NCBI GenBank assembly: GCA_964534315.1
Contig: CAZHOV010000012.1
Coordinates: 1-60,981 of the forward strand
DNA length: 60,981 nucleotides
Source of the DNA: CAZHOV01 sp964534315
GTDB lineage: Bacteria; Bacteroidota; Bacteroidia; Chitinophagales; Saprospiraceae
Direction of reading: 5' to 3'
Positions 25,060-34,219 of this stretch are shown here, piece by piece; position 1 is the stretch's first letter; every line of letters starts with the position of its first letter. Made by a program: the position numbers and the translations under genes. The notes beneath the pieces were generated by a model. The model was given only the letters and a program-made list of their open reading frames with translations. It was not told the origin of the DNA and did not search any database.

Positions 25060-25245
25060 ATGGGCAAAGTAAAAATCACCCAGGTTAAAAGTATTATTGA
25101 TCGCCCCAAGCGCCAAAAAGAAACGATCAAAGCGTTGGGCCTCAGGAAGATCAATCATAGCGTTGTCCACAACGCCACCCCCCAGATCATGGGGATGATC
25201 GATAAGGTCAATCACCTGGTGCAGGTGGAAGAAGTGAACGACTAA
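25060..25245 (+). CDS. rpmD: 50S ribosomal protein L30
   Basis: This 61-residue protein begins MGKVKITQVKSIIDRPKRQK and ends with MIDKVNHLVQVEEVND, the usual bacterial L30 form. Confidence 0.95.
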   Translation: MGKVKITQVKSIIDRPKRQKETIKALGLRKINHSVVHNATPQIMGMIDKVNHLVQVEEVND

Positions 25246-25275
25246 CATTAAGAAATTTAGTTAAAGCGTTAAGCA

Positions 25276-25722
25276 ATGGACTTACATAAATTAAAGCCTA
25301 AAAAGGGATCGGTAAAAAACAGAAAACGTATTGCTCGCGGACAAGGTTCGGGGTTTGCAGGTACCGCTTCAAGAGGGCATAAAGGGGCAAAATCCCGCTC
25401 TGGTTTCAAAAATAAACGCGCTTTCGAGGGAGGTCAAATGCCCATGCAAATGCGCCTACCTAAACGAGGGTTCAAAAATTTTAACCGGGTTTCTTACGTG
25501 CCGATTAATCTTGATCGCCTCCAAGAAATCGCTCAACGGTATCATCTAAATGAAATCAATATCGATAACCTGGTAGCTAACGGTATCGTTCGTAAAAACG
25601 ATAAAGTGAAAATACTAGGGGCCGGAGAAGTCAATTCTTCATTAACTGTAACAGCGCATGCTTTCTCAGCATCTGCGAAACAAGCCATCGAAGAGAAGGG
25701 CGGAAGTGTAAACATCCTATAA
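25276..25722 (+). CDS. rplO: 50S ribosomal protein L15
   Basis: This 148-residue protein starts MDLHKLKPKKGSVKNRKRIA and has the basic GRGQGSG-like region and GGQMPMQMRLPKRGF. It is followed after 9 bases by secY. Confidence 0.96.
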   Translation: MDLHKLKPKKGSVKNRKRIARGQGSGFAGTASRGHKGAKSRSGFKNKRAFEGGQMPMQMRLPKRGFKNFNRVSYVPINLDRLQEIAQRYHLNEINIDNLVANGIVRKNDKVKILGAGEVNSSLTVTAHAFSASAKQAIEEKGGSVNIL

Positions 25723-25731
25723 ACAAAGCTG

Positions 25732-27096
25732 ATGAAAAAATTTATCAATACCATTAAGAATATTTGGAAGATTAAAGAGCTTCGAAATCGAATCCTTTTT
25801 ACGTTCGGGATCCTCCTGATCTATCGATTCGGCTCTTTTGTTGTATTACCCGGGGTTAATACCGTTGTACTTAAACAAAGTGTGCAATCGAATGCGACGG
25901 ATTTATTGGGATTGATTAATATGTTCTCCGGCGGTGCTTTCAACAATGCCGCCGTTTTTGCATTGGGGATCATGCCCTACATTACGGCCTCTATTATCAT
26001 TCAGCTATTAGGATTTGCCGTTCCTTATTTCCAACGCCTTCAGCAACGCGAAGGAGAGTCGGGAAGGAAAAAATTGAATCAAATTACCCGATTGTTGACC
26101 GTTTTCATTACGCTCGTACAAGGAGGGGGGTACCTTACTTATATCAAAAGTATGGGAGCAGTGTCTCCCCAAATCCCCGAGGGGGTTTTCTGGTTCTCTA
26201 ATATTATTATCCTATCAACGGGTACCATTTTTGCCATGTGGCTTGGTGAAAAAATTACCGACAAAGGAATCGGTAATGGTGTTTCACTTTTGATCACCGT
26301 TGGTATTATTGCCACATTACCTATCGCTTTTGTTGCAGAAATTCAAAGCCAGTTCCAACAAAATCTAATCCTTGTTGTACTTGAAATGGCTGCGTTATTC
26401 TTCGTAGTAATGGCAACCGTATTGCTTGTACAAGGTGTACGTCGAATACCTATACAGTTTGCTAAACGAATGGTTGGAAGAGGATCTTCTAATATTCCCG
26501 TATCCGGAGCGCGTGACTATATCCCATTAAAGGTAAATGCCTCTGGGGTAATGCCGATCATCTTCGCACAAGCCCTGATGTTTCTGCCTGCCACTGTGGT
26601 ACAGTTTCTCAGTAGCCCCGATAGCGATATGGCTTCAACCGGCATTTTGAGAGCACTCAATGATCCGTTTTCCTTCTGGTACAATGTGGTTTATTTCTTG
26701 CTAGTCGTTCTATTTACTTATGTTTATACCGCCTTGTTGGTTAATCCTAAGCAATATGCCGAGTACCTAAAGCGTCAAAATGCCTTTATACCCGGGATTA
26801 AACCTGGAAAAAAGACAGCTGATTTTATTGACGCCGTTACTACAAAGATTACCTTACCAGGATCTATTTTTCTTGGATTGGTATCTATACTTCCCGCGAT
26901 TGTTGCCTTTTTTGGTGTCAACTATTCTTTCGCCATTTTCTTTGGAGGAACATCACTGCTGATTCTCGTTGCTGTTGTATTAGATACGCTTCAACAAGTT
27001 GAGAGTCACCTGTTGATGAGAAGGTATGACGGTCTGGTGAAATCTGGAAAACTCCAGGGACGAGGAGGTATGCAAGGAATCGGAGCAAGCATGTAA
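25732..27096 (+). CDS. secY: preprotein translocase channel subunit SecY
   Basis: This 454-residue protein is the main pore of the Sec translocon, with ten predicted transmembrane helices. Conserved landmarks are LLIYRFGSFVVLPGVN in helix 1, NMFSGGAFNNAAVFALGIMP at the plug and helix 2, and GVRRIPIQFAKRM in the cytosolic loop. Sec export is needed for all the signal-peptide-bearing proteins in this window. It sits in its usual place between rplO and map. Confidence 0.97.
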   Translation: MKKFINTIKNIWKIKELRNRILFTFGILLIYRFGSFVVLPGVNTVVLKQSVQSNATDLLGLINMFSGGAFNNAAVFALGIMPYITASIIIQLLGFAVPYFQRLQQREGESGRKKLNQITRLLTVFITLVQGGGYLTYIKSMGAVSPQIPEGVFWFSNIIILSTGTIFAMWLGEKITDKGIGNGVSLLITVGIIATLPIAFVAEIQSQFQQNLILVVLEMAALFFVVMATVLLVQGVRRIPIQFAKRMVGRGSSNIPVSGARDYIPLKVNASGVMPIIFAQALMFLPATVVQFLSSPDSDMASTGILRALNDPFSFWYNVVYFLLVVLFTYVYTALLVNPKQYAEYLKRQNAFIPGIKPGKKTADFIDAVTTKITLPGSIFLGLVSILPAIVAFFGVNYSFAIFFGGTSLLILVAVVLDTLQQVESHLLMRRYDGLVKSGKLQGRGGMQGIGASM

Positions 27097-27183
27097 TACG
27101 TGTTATTTGAACTTTTCTTCCTTGATTTAGTTGTATCAATCAGTAACACTGTTATAATCGGATTACTGAATTGAAAAAGAAAT

Positions 27184-27999
27184 ATGGTGGTATACAAAAC
27201 AGATGAAGAAATTCAACTGATCAAACAAAGTTGTATGCTGGTTTGCCAAACACTTAGCCATGTGGGCAGTTTGATCAAGCCAGGAATTACAGGGGAATAC
27301 CTGGATAAACAAGCCGACACTTTTATCAGAGACCATAACGCCGTACCTGCTTTCAAAGGATATCGAGGTTTTCCCGGAACATTATGTATCTCCTTCAATG
27401 AACAAGTTGTTCATGGAATACCTTCTAAAAAAGAGATTGTAGACGGAGATATTATTTCGATAGATTGTGGGGTATATGCTAACGGGTATTTCGGTGATTC
27501 GGCTTTTACCTTTGCGGTGGGAGAGATTAGTGATGAGGTGATGAACTTATTGCAGGTTACCAATACATCTCTTTACATGGCAATCGATCAAGCTGTTGCC
27601 GGTAAACGAATCGGAGATATCAGTTTCGCAGTTCAAAACTATTGCGAAAAAAAGCATAGATACGGAGTTGTTCGTGAATTGGTCGGTCATGGAATCGGAA
27701 AAGAATTGCACGAGCCTCCGGAAGTTCCCAACTATGGAAAAAGAGGGAAAGGCACAAAATTAAAAGAAGGCTTGGTCATTGCTATAGAGCCGATGGTCAA
27801 CCTTGGTAAAAAAGAGGTGCGCACCCAAAAAGATGGGTGGACAATAACTACAAAAGATAAGAAAGTATCAGCTCATTATGAACATACGATAGCAGTTAAA
27901 AAAGATAAAGCTGAAGTTCTTTCTGATCATACGATAATAGAAGAAGAAATTAAGAAAAACGAAGCATTAAACTCAATTGGGGTATTAGCCTATGCATAA
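27184..27999 (+). CDS. map: type I methionine aminopeptidase
   Basis: This 271-residue enzyme removes N-terminal Met from nascent proteins. The dinuclear-metal ligands are all present: two Asp in SIDCGVYANGYFGDSAFTF, the His in LVGHGIGKELHEPPEVPNYG, and Glu residues in GLVIAIEPMVN and HYEHTIAV. The secY-map-infA order is common in Bacteroidota and Firmicutes. An 87-base gap precedes it. Confidence 0.96.
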   Translation: MVVYKTDEEIQLIKQSCMLVCQTLSHVGSLIKPGITGEYLDKQADTFIRDHNAVPAFKGYRGFPGTLCISFNEQVVHGIPSKKEIVDGDIISIDCGVYANGYFGDSAFTFAVGEISDEVMNLLQVTNTSLYMAIDQAVAGKRIGDISFAVQNYCEKKHRYGVVRELVGHGIGKELHEPPEVPNYGKRGKGTKLKEGLVIAIEPMVNLGKKEVRTQKDGWTITTKDKKVSAHYEHTIAVKKDKAEVLSDHTIIEEEIKKNEALNSIGVLAYA

Positions 28000-28088
28000 A
28001 AGCAACGATATTTTATTAAACAACATATAATTTTTTTAATTGAGTTGATTTTTTGCGATTAAAGGCAGAAAATCAATTTTATTTTTTG

Positions 28089-28096
28089 TATCTTTG
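28089..28096 (+). promoter_or_regulatory. -7-like element TATCTTTG upstream of infA
   Basis: The sequence matches TAnnTTTG and is followed by CACACC. The ATG of infA is 19 bases on. No good TTTG lies 19 bases upstream, so an internal promoter within the ribosomal cluster is suggested but not certain. Confidence 0.5.
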
Positions 28097-28114
28097 CACA
28101 CCGAATTTAAATCT

Positions 28115-28333
28115 ATGGCAAAACAAGATTTAATTAAACAAGACGGAATTATTGAAGAAGCGCTCTCTAACGCGATGTTCAGGGTTCGTTTGGAAAATAA
28201 CCATGAGATCGTAGCAACAATTTCCGGGAAAATGAGGATGAATTACATTCGGATCTTGCCGGGGGATAAGGTTGCGGTGGAAATGTCGCCTTACGATTTG
28301 ACGAGGGGAAGAATTATTTATCGATATAAATAG
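28115..28333 (+). CDS. infA: translation initiation factor IF-1
   Basis: This 72-residue OB-fold protein starts at ATG 28115 (MAKQDLIKQDGIIEEALSNA). The in-frame TTG upstream lies in the promoter-like element and is rejected. The family ending YDLTRGRIIYRYK is intact. Confidence 0.97.
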   Translation: MAKQDLIKQDGIIEEALSNAMFRVRLENNHEIVATISGKMRMNYIRILPGDKVAVEMSPYDLTRGRIIYRYK

Positions 28334-28454
28334 TTTTTAATCATCTTATAACGAAGTAAATTCCGATAAAAATCGACAGCCAAAAGTTGTGTATACAGCT
28401 ATTGGATTTTTGCATTTTAGCAGTTGGTTTTTATTGGTGCTAAAAAAGAATATC

Positions 28455-28571
28455 ATGAAAGTCAAAGCATCTATCAAAAAGCGGTCAGCTGACTGCAAAA
28501 TTGTAAGAAGAAAAGGCAAATTGTACATTATTAATAAGAAAAATCCTAAGTTCAAACAACGTCAGGGTTAA
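28455..28571 (+). CDS. rpmJ: 50S ribosomal protein L36, zinc-free form
   Basis: This 38-residue protein begins MKVKASIKKRSADCKIVRRK and ends KNPKFKQRQG. Only one of the four zinc ligands of classical L36 (the Cys in ADC) remains, so it is the non-zinc type. I use ATG 28455; an in-frame start 66 bases upstream would add a hydrophobic, non-family stretch. Confidence 0.96.
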   Translation: MKVKASIKKRSADCKIVRRKGKLYIINKKNPKFKQRQG

Positions 28572-28610
28572 TAACCTGTTTTTGATTGATTAAATCATAA
28601 TAATAGAAAG

Positions 28611-28988
28611 ATGGCTCGTATTGCTGGTAATGATTTACCTAAAAACAAGAGAGGTGTAATTGGTCTGACATACGTATATGGTATTGGGCAATCTCGTGCA
28701 ACGGAGATTCTCGAGAAAGCCGGTATTGATGTCAACACAAAAATCATGGATTGGACAGATGAAAATATCCGTTCCATTTCACGAATTATACAGGATGAGT
28801 ACACTGTTGAAGGGGAATTGAGAAGTGAAACCCAGATGAATATCAAGCGATTGATGGATATTGGTTGTTATAGAGGATTGCGTCATCGTAAAGGGCTTCC
28901 GCTTCGGGGGCAGCGTACCAGAACAAATGCCCGGACGCGTAAAGGAAAGCGTAAGACAGTTGCAAATAAGAAGAAAGTGACTAAGTAA
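28611..28988 (+). CDS. rpsM: 30S ribosomal protein S13
   Basis: This 125-residue protein starts MARIAGNDLPKNKRGVIGLT and has the helix-turn-helix-like YGIGQSRATEILEKAGID. It ends with GLRHRKGLPLRGQRTRTNAR plus a basic tail. Confidence 0.97.
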   Translation: MARIAGNDLPKNKRGVIGLTYVYGIGQSRATEILEKAGIDVNTKIMDWTDENIRSISRIIQDEYTVEGELRSETQMNIKRLMDIGCYRGLRHRKGLPLRGQRTRTNARTRKGKRKTVANKKKVTK

Positions 28989-29069
28989 TATCTATAGAAT
29001 GGACATCTACATGCTGATGTCTGTTCGCATTTTAGTTTATTTTTTGATTGTTATAGTTAAGAAAATATC

Positions 29070-29456
29070 ATGGCAAAAGGTAGAAAAGCTAAAAAGAGAA
29101 ATATTAAAGTTGAGCCCGAAGGGAATGCTTATATTCAAGCTACGTTCAACAATATTATTATCTCTTTAACCAACAAGCGCGGTCAGGTTATTTCTTGGGC
29201 TTCTGCAGGAAAGGCAGGTTTTAGAGGTTCGAAGAAAAATACTCCTTATGCTGCTCAGGTTGCTGCCTCCGATGCGGCTAGAGTTGCACACGAAGCAGGA
29301 TTAAGAGCTGTAGAGGTCTTTGTAAAAGGCCCTGGATCAGGACGAGAAGCTGCAATCAGAGCGATTGATGCGGCAGGTATTAAGGTTTCTAAAATTAAGG
29401 ACGTGACTCCCGTACCGCACAATGGTTGTCGACCTCCTAAGCGTAGAAGAGTTTAA
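29070..29456 (+). CDS. rpsK: 30S ribosomal protein S11
   Basis: This 128-residue protein has the core ATFNNIIISLTNKRGQVISW and ASAGKAGFRGSKKNTPYAAQ, and ends with DVTPVPHNGCRPPKRRRV. The 81-base gap before it contains a small hairpin (GACATC at 29002 with GATGTC at 29016). Confidence 0.97.
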   Translation: MAKGRKAKKRNIKVEPEGNAYIQATFNNIIISLTNKRGQVISWASAGKAGFRGSKKNTPYAAQVAASDAARVAHEAGLRAVEVFVKGPGSGREAAIRAIDAAGIKVSKIKDVTPVPHNGCRPPKRRRV

Positions 29457-29535
29457 TTGAAGATATTGCAAATTGGTTTTTATACCATCATTTAATTGAT
29501 TCTATCAGCATTTTGCTGTTCTAATATTTTAAACA

Positions 29536-30147
29536 ATGGCACGATATACTGGACCGAAAACAAAAAAATCTAGAGCGTTTGGCGAACCAATCTATGGTTT
29601 CGACAGAGCATTCGAAAAGCGTAAATATCCTCCAGGTCAACACGGGAATTCGCGTAGGAGAAAGCAGCGTTCTGACTATGCATTGCAGTTGATGGAAAAG
29701 CAAAAGGCCAAGTATACCTACGGGGTACTCGAACGACAGTTCCGCAACCTGTTTGAAAAAGCCAACTCAAAGAAAGGTGTTACCGGTGAGGTTCTTCTAC
29801 AGTTACTCGAAGCCAGACTAGATAACACTGTCTTTCGGTTAGGTATTGCTCCAACTCGCCGCGCCGCCCGTCAGTTGGTATCTCACAAACATGTTGTAGT
29901 GAATGGCGTTGTAACAAATGTACCTTCTTACGAACTCAGAGCAGGGGATATCATTACCATTCGCGGCAAGTCAAGAAAATTAGGCGTCATTCAGGATAGT
30001 ATTGCAAATAAATCTGATGTTCGTAAATATGGCTGGCTAGAATGGAATCCTGATAAAATGCAGGGTGTATTTCTGGAGTATCCGGAAAGAGAACAGATTC
30101 CCGAAAAACTTAACGAACAGCTAATCGTCGAATTGTACTCTAAGTAA
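29536..30147 (+). CDS. rpsD: 30S ribosomal protein S4
   Basis: This 203-residue primary 16S-binding protein begins MARYTGPKTKKSRAFGEPIY. It contains the S4 RNA-binding domain LEARLDNTVFRLGIAPTRRA, then QLVSHKHVVVNGVVTNVPSY. It is the usual alpha-operon member just before rpoA. Confidence 0.97.
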   Translation: MARYTGPKTKKSRAFGEPIYGFDRAFEKRKYPPGQHGNSRRRKQRSDYALQLMEKQKAKYTYGVLERQFRNLFEKANSKKGVTGEVLLQLLEARLDNTVFRLGIAPTRRAARQLVSHKHVVVNGVVTNVPSYELRAGDIITIRGKSRKLGVIQDSIANKSDVRKYGWLEWNPDKMQGVFLEYPEREQIPEKLNEQLIVELYSK

Positions 30148-30228
30148 TACGGTGTTACGATTGACGGTGTTCCCCTACCGGGAGGGATTTATTTCTATTT
30201 ATTGTCTTCACTAAGGTAAGATTTAATT

Positions 30229-31230
30229 ATGAGTATATTAGCGTTTCAAAAGCCCAACAAGATAATTTTGCAAAAAGCAACAGATTTTGAAGGGACTTTT
30301 GAGTTTAAACCTCTGGAACCAGGTTTCGGCCAAACTATTGGTAACTCTATTCGTAGAGTACTTTTATCTTCATTGGAAGGTTTTGCTATCTCTTCTATCC
30401 GGATCGCCGGCGTTGAACATGAGTTTTCAACAATACGCGGAGTGGTAGAAGATGTAGTCGATATTATCCTGAACCTTAAGCAAATTCGTCTAAAACAATT
30501 GCTTCAAGGAGATGATATCAGTAGTGAAAAAGTTTATCTGACCATTAGCGGGAAAGAAGAATTTCGTGCCAAAGATATCGAAGAGCATACCAATGTCTTC
30601 AAAGTAATGAATCCGGATATGCTCATCTGCCGGATGGAACCTTTTGTCAATCTCGAAATGGAACTGACTGTTTCTAAAGGTCGTGGCTATGTCCCTGCTG
30701 ACGAAAATTTACCTAAAGACGCCCCCATCGGTGTCATCCCTATAGATGCGATCTATACTCCAATAAAAAACGTGTCTTACAGCATCTCTAATACGCGTGT
30801 AGGTCAACGAACGGATTATGAAAAACTCACGATCGAAGTGAAAACAGATGGTACTATCCACCCGGAAGATGCCATCAAAGAAGCTTCTAGAATTCTCATC
30901 CAGCATTTGATGTTGATCACTGATGAGAATATTACATTTGACGATGCGACTACCAGAGAAGAAAATATTGTGGACGAACATATCCTCCACATGCGTAAAT
31001 TGCTCAAAACTTCTCTCGAAGATCTTGATCTTTCTGTGCGGGCCTACAACTGTCTAAAAGCCGCCAAGATTAATACACTAGCCGAATTGGTCAAATACGA
31101 TACGCACGAACTGCTGAAATTCCGAAACTTTGGTAAGAAATCCTTAGTCGAAATTGAAGAACTTCTTCAAGATAAAGGACTGACTTTCGGAATGGATCTT
31201 TCGAAATATAAATTAGAAGAAGATAATTAA
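30229..31230 (+). CDS. rpoA: DNA-directed RNA polymerase subunit alpha
   Basis: This 333-residue subunit assembles RNA polymerase through its N-terminal domain (about 1-235), which includes PLEPGFGQTIGNSIRRVLLS and GYVPADEN. It contacts promoters and activators through its C-terminal domain (about 255-325), with LDLSVRAYNCLKAAKINTLA and KFRNFGKKSLVEIEELL. It would serve with the two ECF sigma factors in this window as well as the housekeeping one. Confidence 0.98.
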   Translation: MSILAFQKPNKIILQKATDFEGTFEFKPLEPGFGQTIGNSIRRVLLSSLEGFAISSIRIAGVEHEFSTIRGVVEDVVDIILNLKQIRLKQLLQGDDISSEKVYLTISGKEEFRAKDIEEHTNVFKVMNPDMLICRMEPFVNLEMELTVSKGRGYVPADENLPKDAPIGVIPIDAIYTPIKNVSYSISNTRVGQRTDYEKLTIEVKTDGTIHPEDAIKEASRILIQHLMLITDENITFDDATTREENIVDEHILHMRKLLKTSLEDLDLSVRAYNCLKAAKINTLAELVKYDTHELLKFRNFGKKSLVEIEELLQDKGLTFGMDLSKYKLEEDN

Positions 31231-31312
31231 TCTATTCAGTGCAATAACCTTTGGGTGTTGCGAAGACCTGCCGGAGCCCTACCTCGGCTACCGGAATTAA
31301 AAATAACTTATC

Positions 31313-31801
31313 ATGAGACACGGTAAAAGTTTTAACCACCTCAAGCGAAAGTCAGGGCACCGTAAAGCCTTACTAAAAAATCTATCTATTGCTTTGATTA
31401 CCCACAAGCGAATCAATACTACCCTGGCAAAAGCTAAATCGCTTCGGGTCCATTTGGAACCGCTAGTGACCAAAGCAAAAAGAAATACCACACACTCCAG
31501 AAGAGTAGTGTTTAGTTATCTTCAGAACAAAGAAGCTGTTGCCGAATTGTTCGGTCCAATAGCTGCTAAAGTTGCTGATCGACCAGGTGGATATCTACGG
31601 ATTCTAAAAACCGGCTTTCGTAAAAGTGATGGTGCCGAATTGGCAATGATTGAATTTGTCGACTACAATGAAGTCTATACCATCGAAAAGAAAAAGAAGA
31701 AAGAAGGTGGAAGAAAACGTCGACGAACCAGAAGAGGGGGTGGAGGAAGTTCTTCCACTACTACCGTGGCTACAACAACTACAGGAAGCGAGGAAGAATA
31801 A
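31313..31801 (+). CDS. rplQ: 50S ribosomal protein L17 with long tail
   Basis: This 162-residue protein has the L17 core MRHGKSFNHLKRKSGHRKAL, then LLKNLSIALITHKRINTTLA (about 1-115). After that comes a lineage-specific extension: a Lys/Arg-rich run (about 122-138) followed by Gly, Ser and Thr repeats and an acidic end. It closes the ribosomal cluster. Confidence 0.95.
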   Translation: MRHGKSFNHLKRKSGHRKALLKNLSIALITHKRINTTLAKAKSLRVHLEPLVTKAKRNTTHSRRVVFSYLQNKEAVAELFGPIAAKVADRPGGYLRILKTGFRKSDGAELAMIEFVDYNEVYTIEKKKKKEGGRKRRRTRRGGGGSSSTTTVATTTTGSEEE

Positions 31802-31840
31802 TTTCCTTCCTTCTTACGCACATATTAGTAAAGAAATCCT

Positions 31841-31874
31841 TGAGGGTATTTCACCGATGAGTGAGATACCCTCA
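31841..31874 (+). terminator. 14-bp hairpin after the ribosomal cluster
   Basis: TGAGGGTATTTCAC (31841-31854) pairs with GTGAGATACCCTCA (31861-31874), with a single G-T wobble and a 6-base loop. It lies 40 bases after rplQ. There is no T tract, so termination would be atypical; it may instead be a regulatory hairpin. Confidence 0.55.
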
Positions 31875-31938
31875 TTGACATTTCAGAGGGACCCGATTCA
31901 AATTTTATTTCCTGTTTACCAAAAAACGTTCTCTGCCA

Positions 31939-32352
31939 ATGATTACACAAGTACCTATTCAACTTCCTGCCTTTTCCAGAGGCTTTCACCTCATTGATCA
32001 AATTATTCTCGAAAAACTTGGCGGACTTCCTGAAAAGGGGCTGCTTTCCCTATTTATTCAACACACCTCAGCAGGCCTCTGCGTCAATGAAAATGCCGAT
32101 CCCTCGGTCAGAGCAGACTTCGAAAGCATCTTTAATAATCTGGTCCCCGAAAATCAATCCTATTATACCCATACCCTCGAAGGCCCCGATGATATGCCTG
32201 CACACATCAAAGCAGCCCTCGTGGGTTCTTCTGTAACCATCCCTATCACCAATCACAAACTCAATCTTGGAACCTGGCAAGGTATCTACCTCTGCGAGTT
32301 CCGAAACAGAGGGGGAGGCAGAAAGCTTATTGCAACGGTTTATGGGGCCTGA
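31939..32352 (+). CDS. YjbQ/UPF0047 family protein
   Basis: This 137-residue protein has the three family blocks intact: LFIQHTSAGLCVNENADPSV, then GPDDMPAHIKAALVGSSVTI, and LGTWQGIYLCEFRNRGGGRK. The conserved His and Asp residues are thought to bind a metal. Members are annotated as secondary thiamine-phosphate synthase because the E. coli protein can replace ThiE weakly; the true role is not established. Confidence 0.92.
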   Translation: MITQVPIQLPAFSRGFHLIDQIILEKLGGLPEKGLLSLFIQHTSAGLCVNENADPSVRADFESIFNNLVPENQSYYTHTLEGPDDMPAHIKAALVGSSVTIPITNHKLNLGTWQGIYLCEFRNRGGGRKLIATVYGA

Positions 32353-32381
32353 ATATCCTTTTTCCAAATTTCAAATCGCTC

Positions 32382-33005
32382 ATGCATCCAATTTTAAGCG
32401 GCTTATTACTCGGATTATCACTGGCCATACTGGTTGGTCCCATTTTATTCACTATTATCCAGACCAGTCTGGAGCAAGGAGCACGTGCGGGATTATCTGT
32501 TGGGTTAGGTATTTGGGTGAGTGATATTCTTTATTTTTCTGCTGTCTATTGGGGGTTGTCGGTTGTAGAGGAGATGATCCGATGGCCCTGGTTTTCCTTG
32601 GTTGTTGGCGTAGCGGGGGGGATGGTTTTGCTTGGCATCGGAGTAGGGCTGGCACTCCAGCAGCCTCCTAAAGTAGCTGATCACAATGTGCAGGTAAATG
32701 TCAAATCCTTTTTCGGCCATTGGTTGAAAGGCTTTTTGATCAATACGATTAACCCGTTTACCGTATTTTTTTGGGTTAGTATGATGACGACGTTTGTATT
32801 ACCAGAGGAGTGGGGAACGGGGCAGGCGTATCAGTTTTTCCTGAGTATTCTAGGCGTAATTGTCCTTACCGATACATTGAAAGTATTTTTAGCAAAGCGT
32901 ATTCGAAATTTACTCCAATACCACCACCTGCTTTGGACCCGTAGAATCTCGGGGGGCATACTTATTCTGTTCGGGATCATTTTGATCATCCGGGTCATGT
33001 TTTGA
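32382..33005 (+). CDS. LysE/RhtB-family amino-acid exporter
   Basis: This 207-residue inner-membrane protein has about six transmembrane helices and the family start LLLGLSLAILVGPILFTIIQ, followed by GARAGLSVGLGIWVSDILYF. A conserved INPFTVFFW stands in the fourth helix. Such proteins export amino acids or homoserine lactones; the substrate here is unknown. Its end overlaps the convergent alkB-like gene by 11 bases. Confidence 0.85.
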   Translation: MHPILSGLLLGLSLAILVGPILFTIIQTSLEQGARAGLSVGLGIWVSDILYFSAVYWGLSVVEEMIRWPWFSLVVGVAGGMVLLGIGVGLALQQPPKVADHNVQVNVKSFFGHWLKGFLINTINPFTVFFWVSMMTTFVLPEEWGTGQAYQFFLSILGVIVLTDTLKVFLAKRIRNLLQYHHLLWTRRISGGILILFGIILIIRVMF

Positions 33006-34047
33006 CCAGTTTTCCTTTCCATTCATTTAACTCCTCCCGGATCAGGTAGAACCAAAGAGGAGGAACTAACGAAAGCAACATGGAAGCTGGATAACCGTAG
33101 GGCAGCTGAGGACTATTGTCCAGGTGGCGCAAAACCTGATACTTCCGGTTTGCTTTATAGTGGTGATCTGCATGACGGGTGAGTTCATAAAGAAAAATAC
33201 GGCCAAGCTCGTGGTCGGAATTCCAGGAATGTCGGGGTGTTACTTTTTCGTATCTTCCAGAGTTTGTCCGCTTGCGTTTCAGGCCGTAATGCTCAATATA
33301 ATTGACGGTCTCTAAAAGTAAAAAACCAACTACAGCCGCTCCCACTGCAAACCCGGCTACTGTCCAGCTCCAAAAGAGTGCAATGACCAGCAGGTAAAGT
33401 AATTGGATGATGGTTATGCGGATCATGGCATTGTGGTGAGAAAATACTGCTTTATTAGATCGTTGCAAGCGCTGCTTTTCCAGTTTCCAGGCATTAAGGT
33501 AACTGCCGGTAACTGATCTGACCCAGAAGGCATAGATCGACTCGCCTTCGCGAGCGGTGGCCGGGTCTTCGGGGGTGCCGATATTTTTATGGTGGCCCCG
33601 GTTATGCTCAATGGTAAAGTGCATATAAAGGTTGGGCAAAAGAAGTGCTTGTGCTATCCAAACTTCCCATTGATTGTTGCGATGCCCCAACTCATGCGCC
33701 ACGTTGATCCCGACGGTGCCCAGAACTAGCCCCATATTGAGGGTCAGCCCGACAGATTCAAAAGTAGTAAGCGAAGCGGAATGGATAATATTAAGGTAAT
33801 AGATCAATAAACCAAAGAGGATAGGCAGATTGAGGTAAAGCAGCAGATCAAAAAAGAAGCTTTTTACTTTATTTTCCTCCTCCTCGGGGCTTAGATTTTT
33901 TGCGGATTTTGGCAAAACCTGCTCAAAAACCGGTATGATGATAAAGGCCAGATAAATTCCGGCAGGCGACCAGATACCTTTAAAATAAAAGCCCAAAAAA
34001 GCCGCCAGGGGTAACAAATAAGCGATTAGGTATTTAAGATCTTTCAT
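32995..34047 (-). CDS. AlkB-type membrane di-iron alkane monooxygenase
   Basis: This 350-residue membrane enzyme has the full set of histidine motifs of the integral-membrane hydroxylases: HELGH, EHNRGHHKN, NYIEHYG and HSWNSD, plus ELTRHADHHYKANRKYQVLR. It probably hydroxylates the terminal carbon of alkanes or fatty chains, using electrons from rubredoxin. No rubredoxin or rubredoxin reductase is adjacent. I use ATG 34047; a GTG two codons upstream (34053) is the alternative. The 3' end overlaps the convergent exporter gene. Confidence 0.88.
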   Translation of the reverse strand: MKDLKYLIAYLLPLAAFLGFYFKGIWSPAGIYLAFIIIPVFEQVLPKSAKNLSPEEEENKVKSFFFDLLLYLNLPILFGLLIYYLNIIHSASLTTFESVGLTLNMGLVLGTVGINVAHELGHRNNQWEVWIAQALLLPNLYMHFTIEHNRGHHKNIGTPEDPATAREGESIYAFWVRSVTGSYLNAWKLEKQRLQRSNKAVFSHHNAMIRITIIQLLYLLVIALFWSWTVAGFAVGAAVVGFLLLETVNYIEHYGLKRKRTNSGRYEKVTPRHSWNSDHELGRIFLYELTRHADHHYKANRKYQVLRHLDNSPQLPYGYPASMLLSLVPPLWFYLIREELNEWKGKLVKT

Positions 34048-34108
34048 GGACACTCCGTTTTCTTAACCAGATGATTAAAAATACGAAAAAACTACACCTT
34101 TTGAGTTA

Positions 34109-34167
34109 TTTTTAAAGGGGAAATATTCTGATTTCAAAAAATCAAAATATTTCCCCTTTAAAAAACC
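34109..34167. terminator. long A/T-flanked hairpin, likely bidirectional terminator
   Basis: TTTAAAGGGGAAATATT (34111-34127) pairs with AATATTTCCCCTTTAAA (34147-34163), and an inner TGAT/ATCA stem adds to it. T and A runs flank both sides. It lies 3' of the giant secreted-protein gene on the minus strand and should end that transcript before the alkB-like gene. Confidence 0.82.
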
Positions 34168-34219
34168 TTAGAAAGGGATGTTCAACAGACTTTTTGGACC
34201 GTCTCAGGTCAAAAAATCC

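Noticed and set aside
28389..28454. N-terminal extension of L36
   Set aside because: Bacterial L36 begins at MKVKAS; the extra hydrophobic residues are not part of the family.
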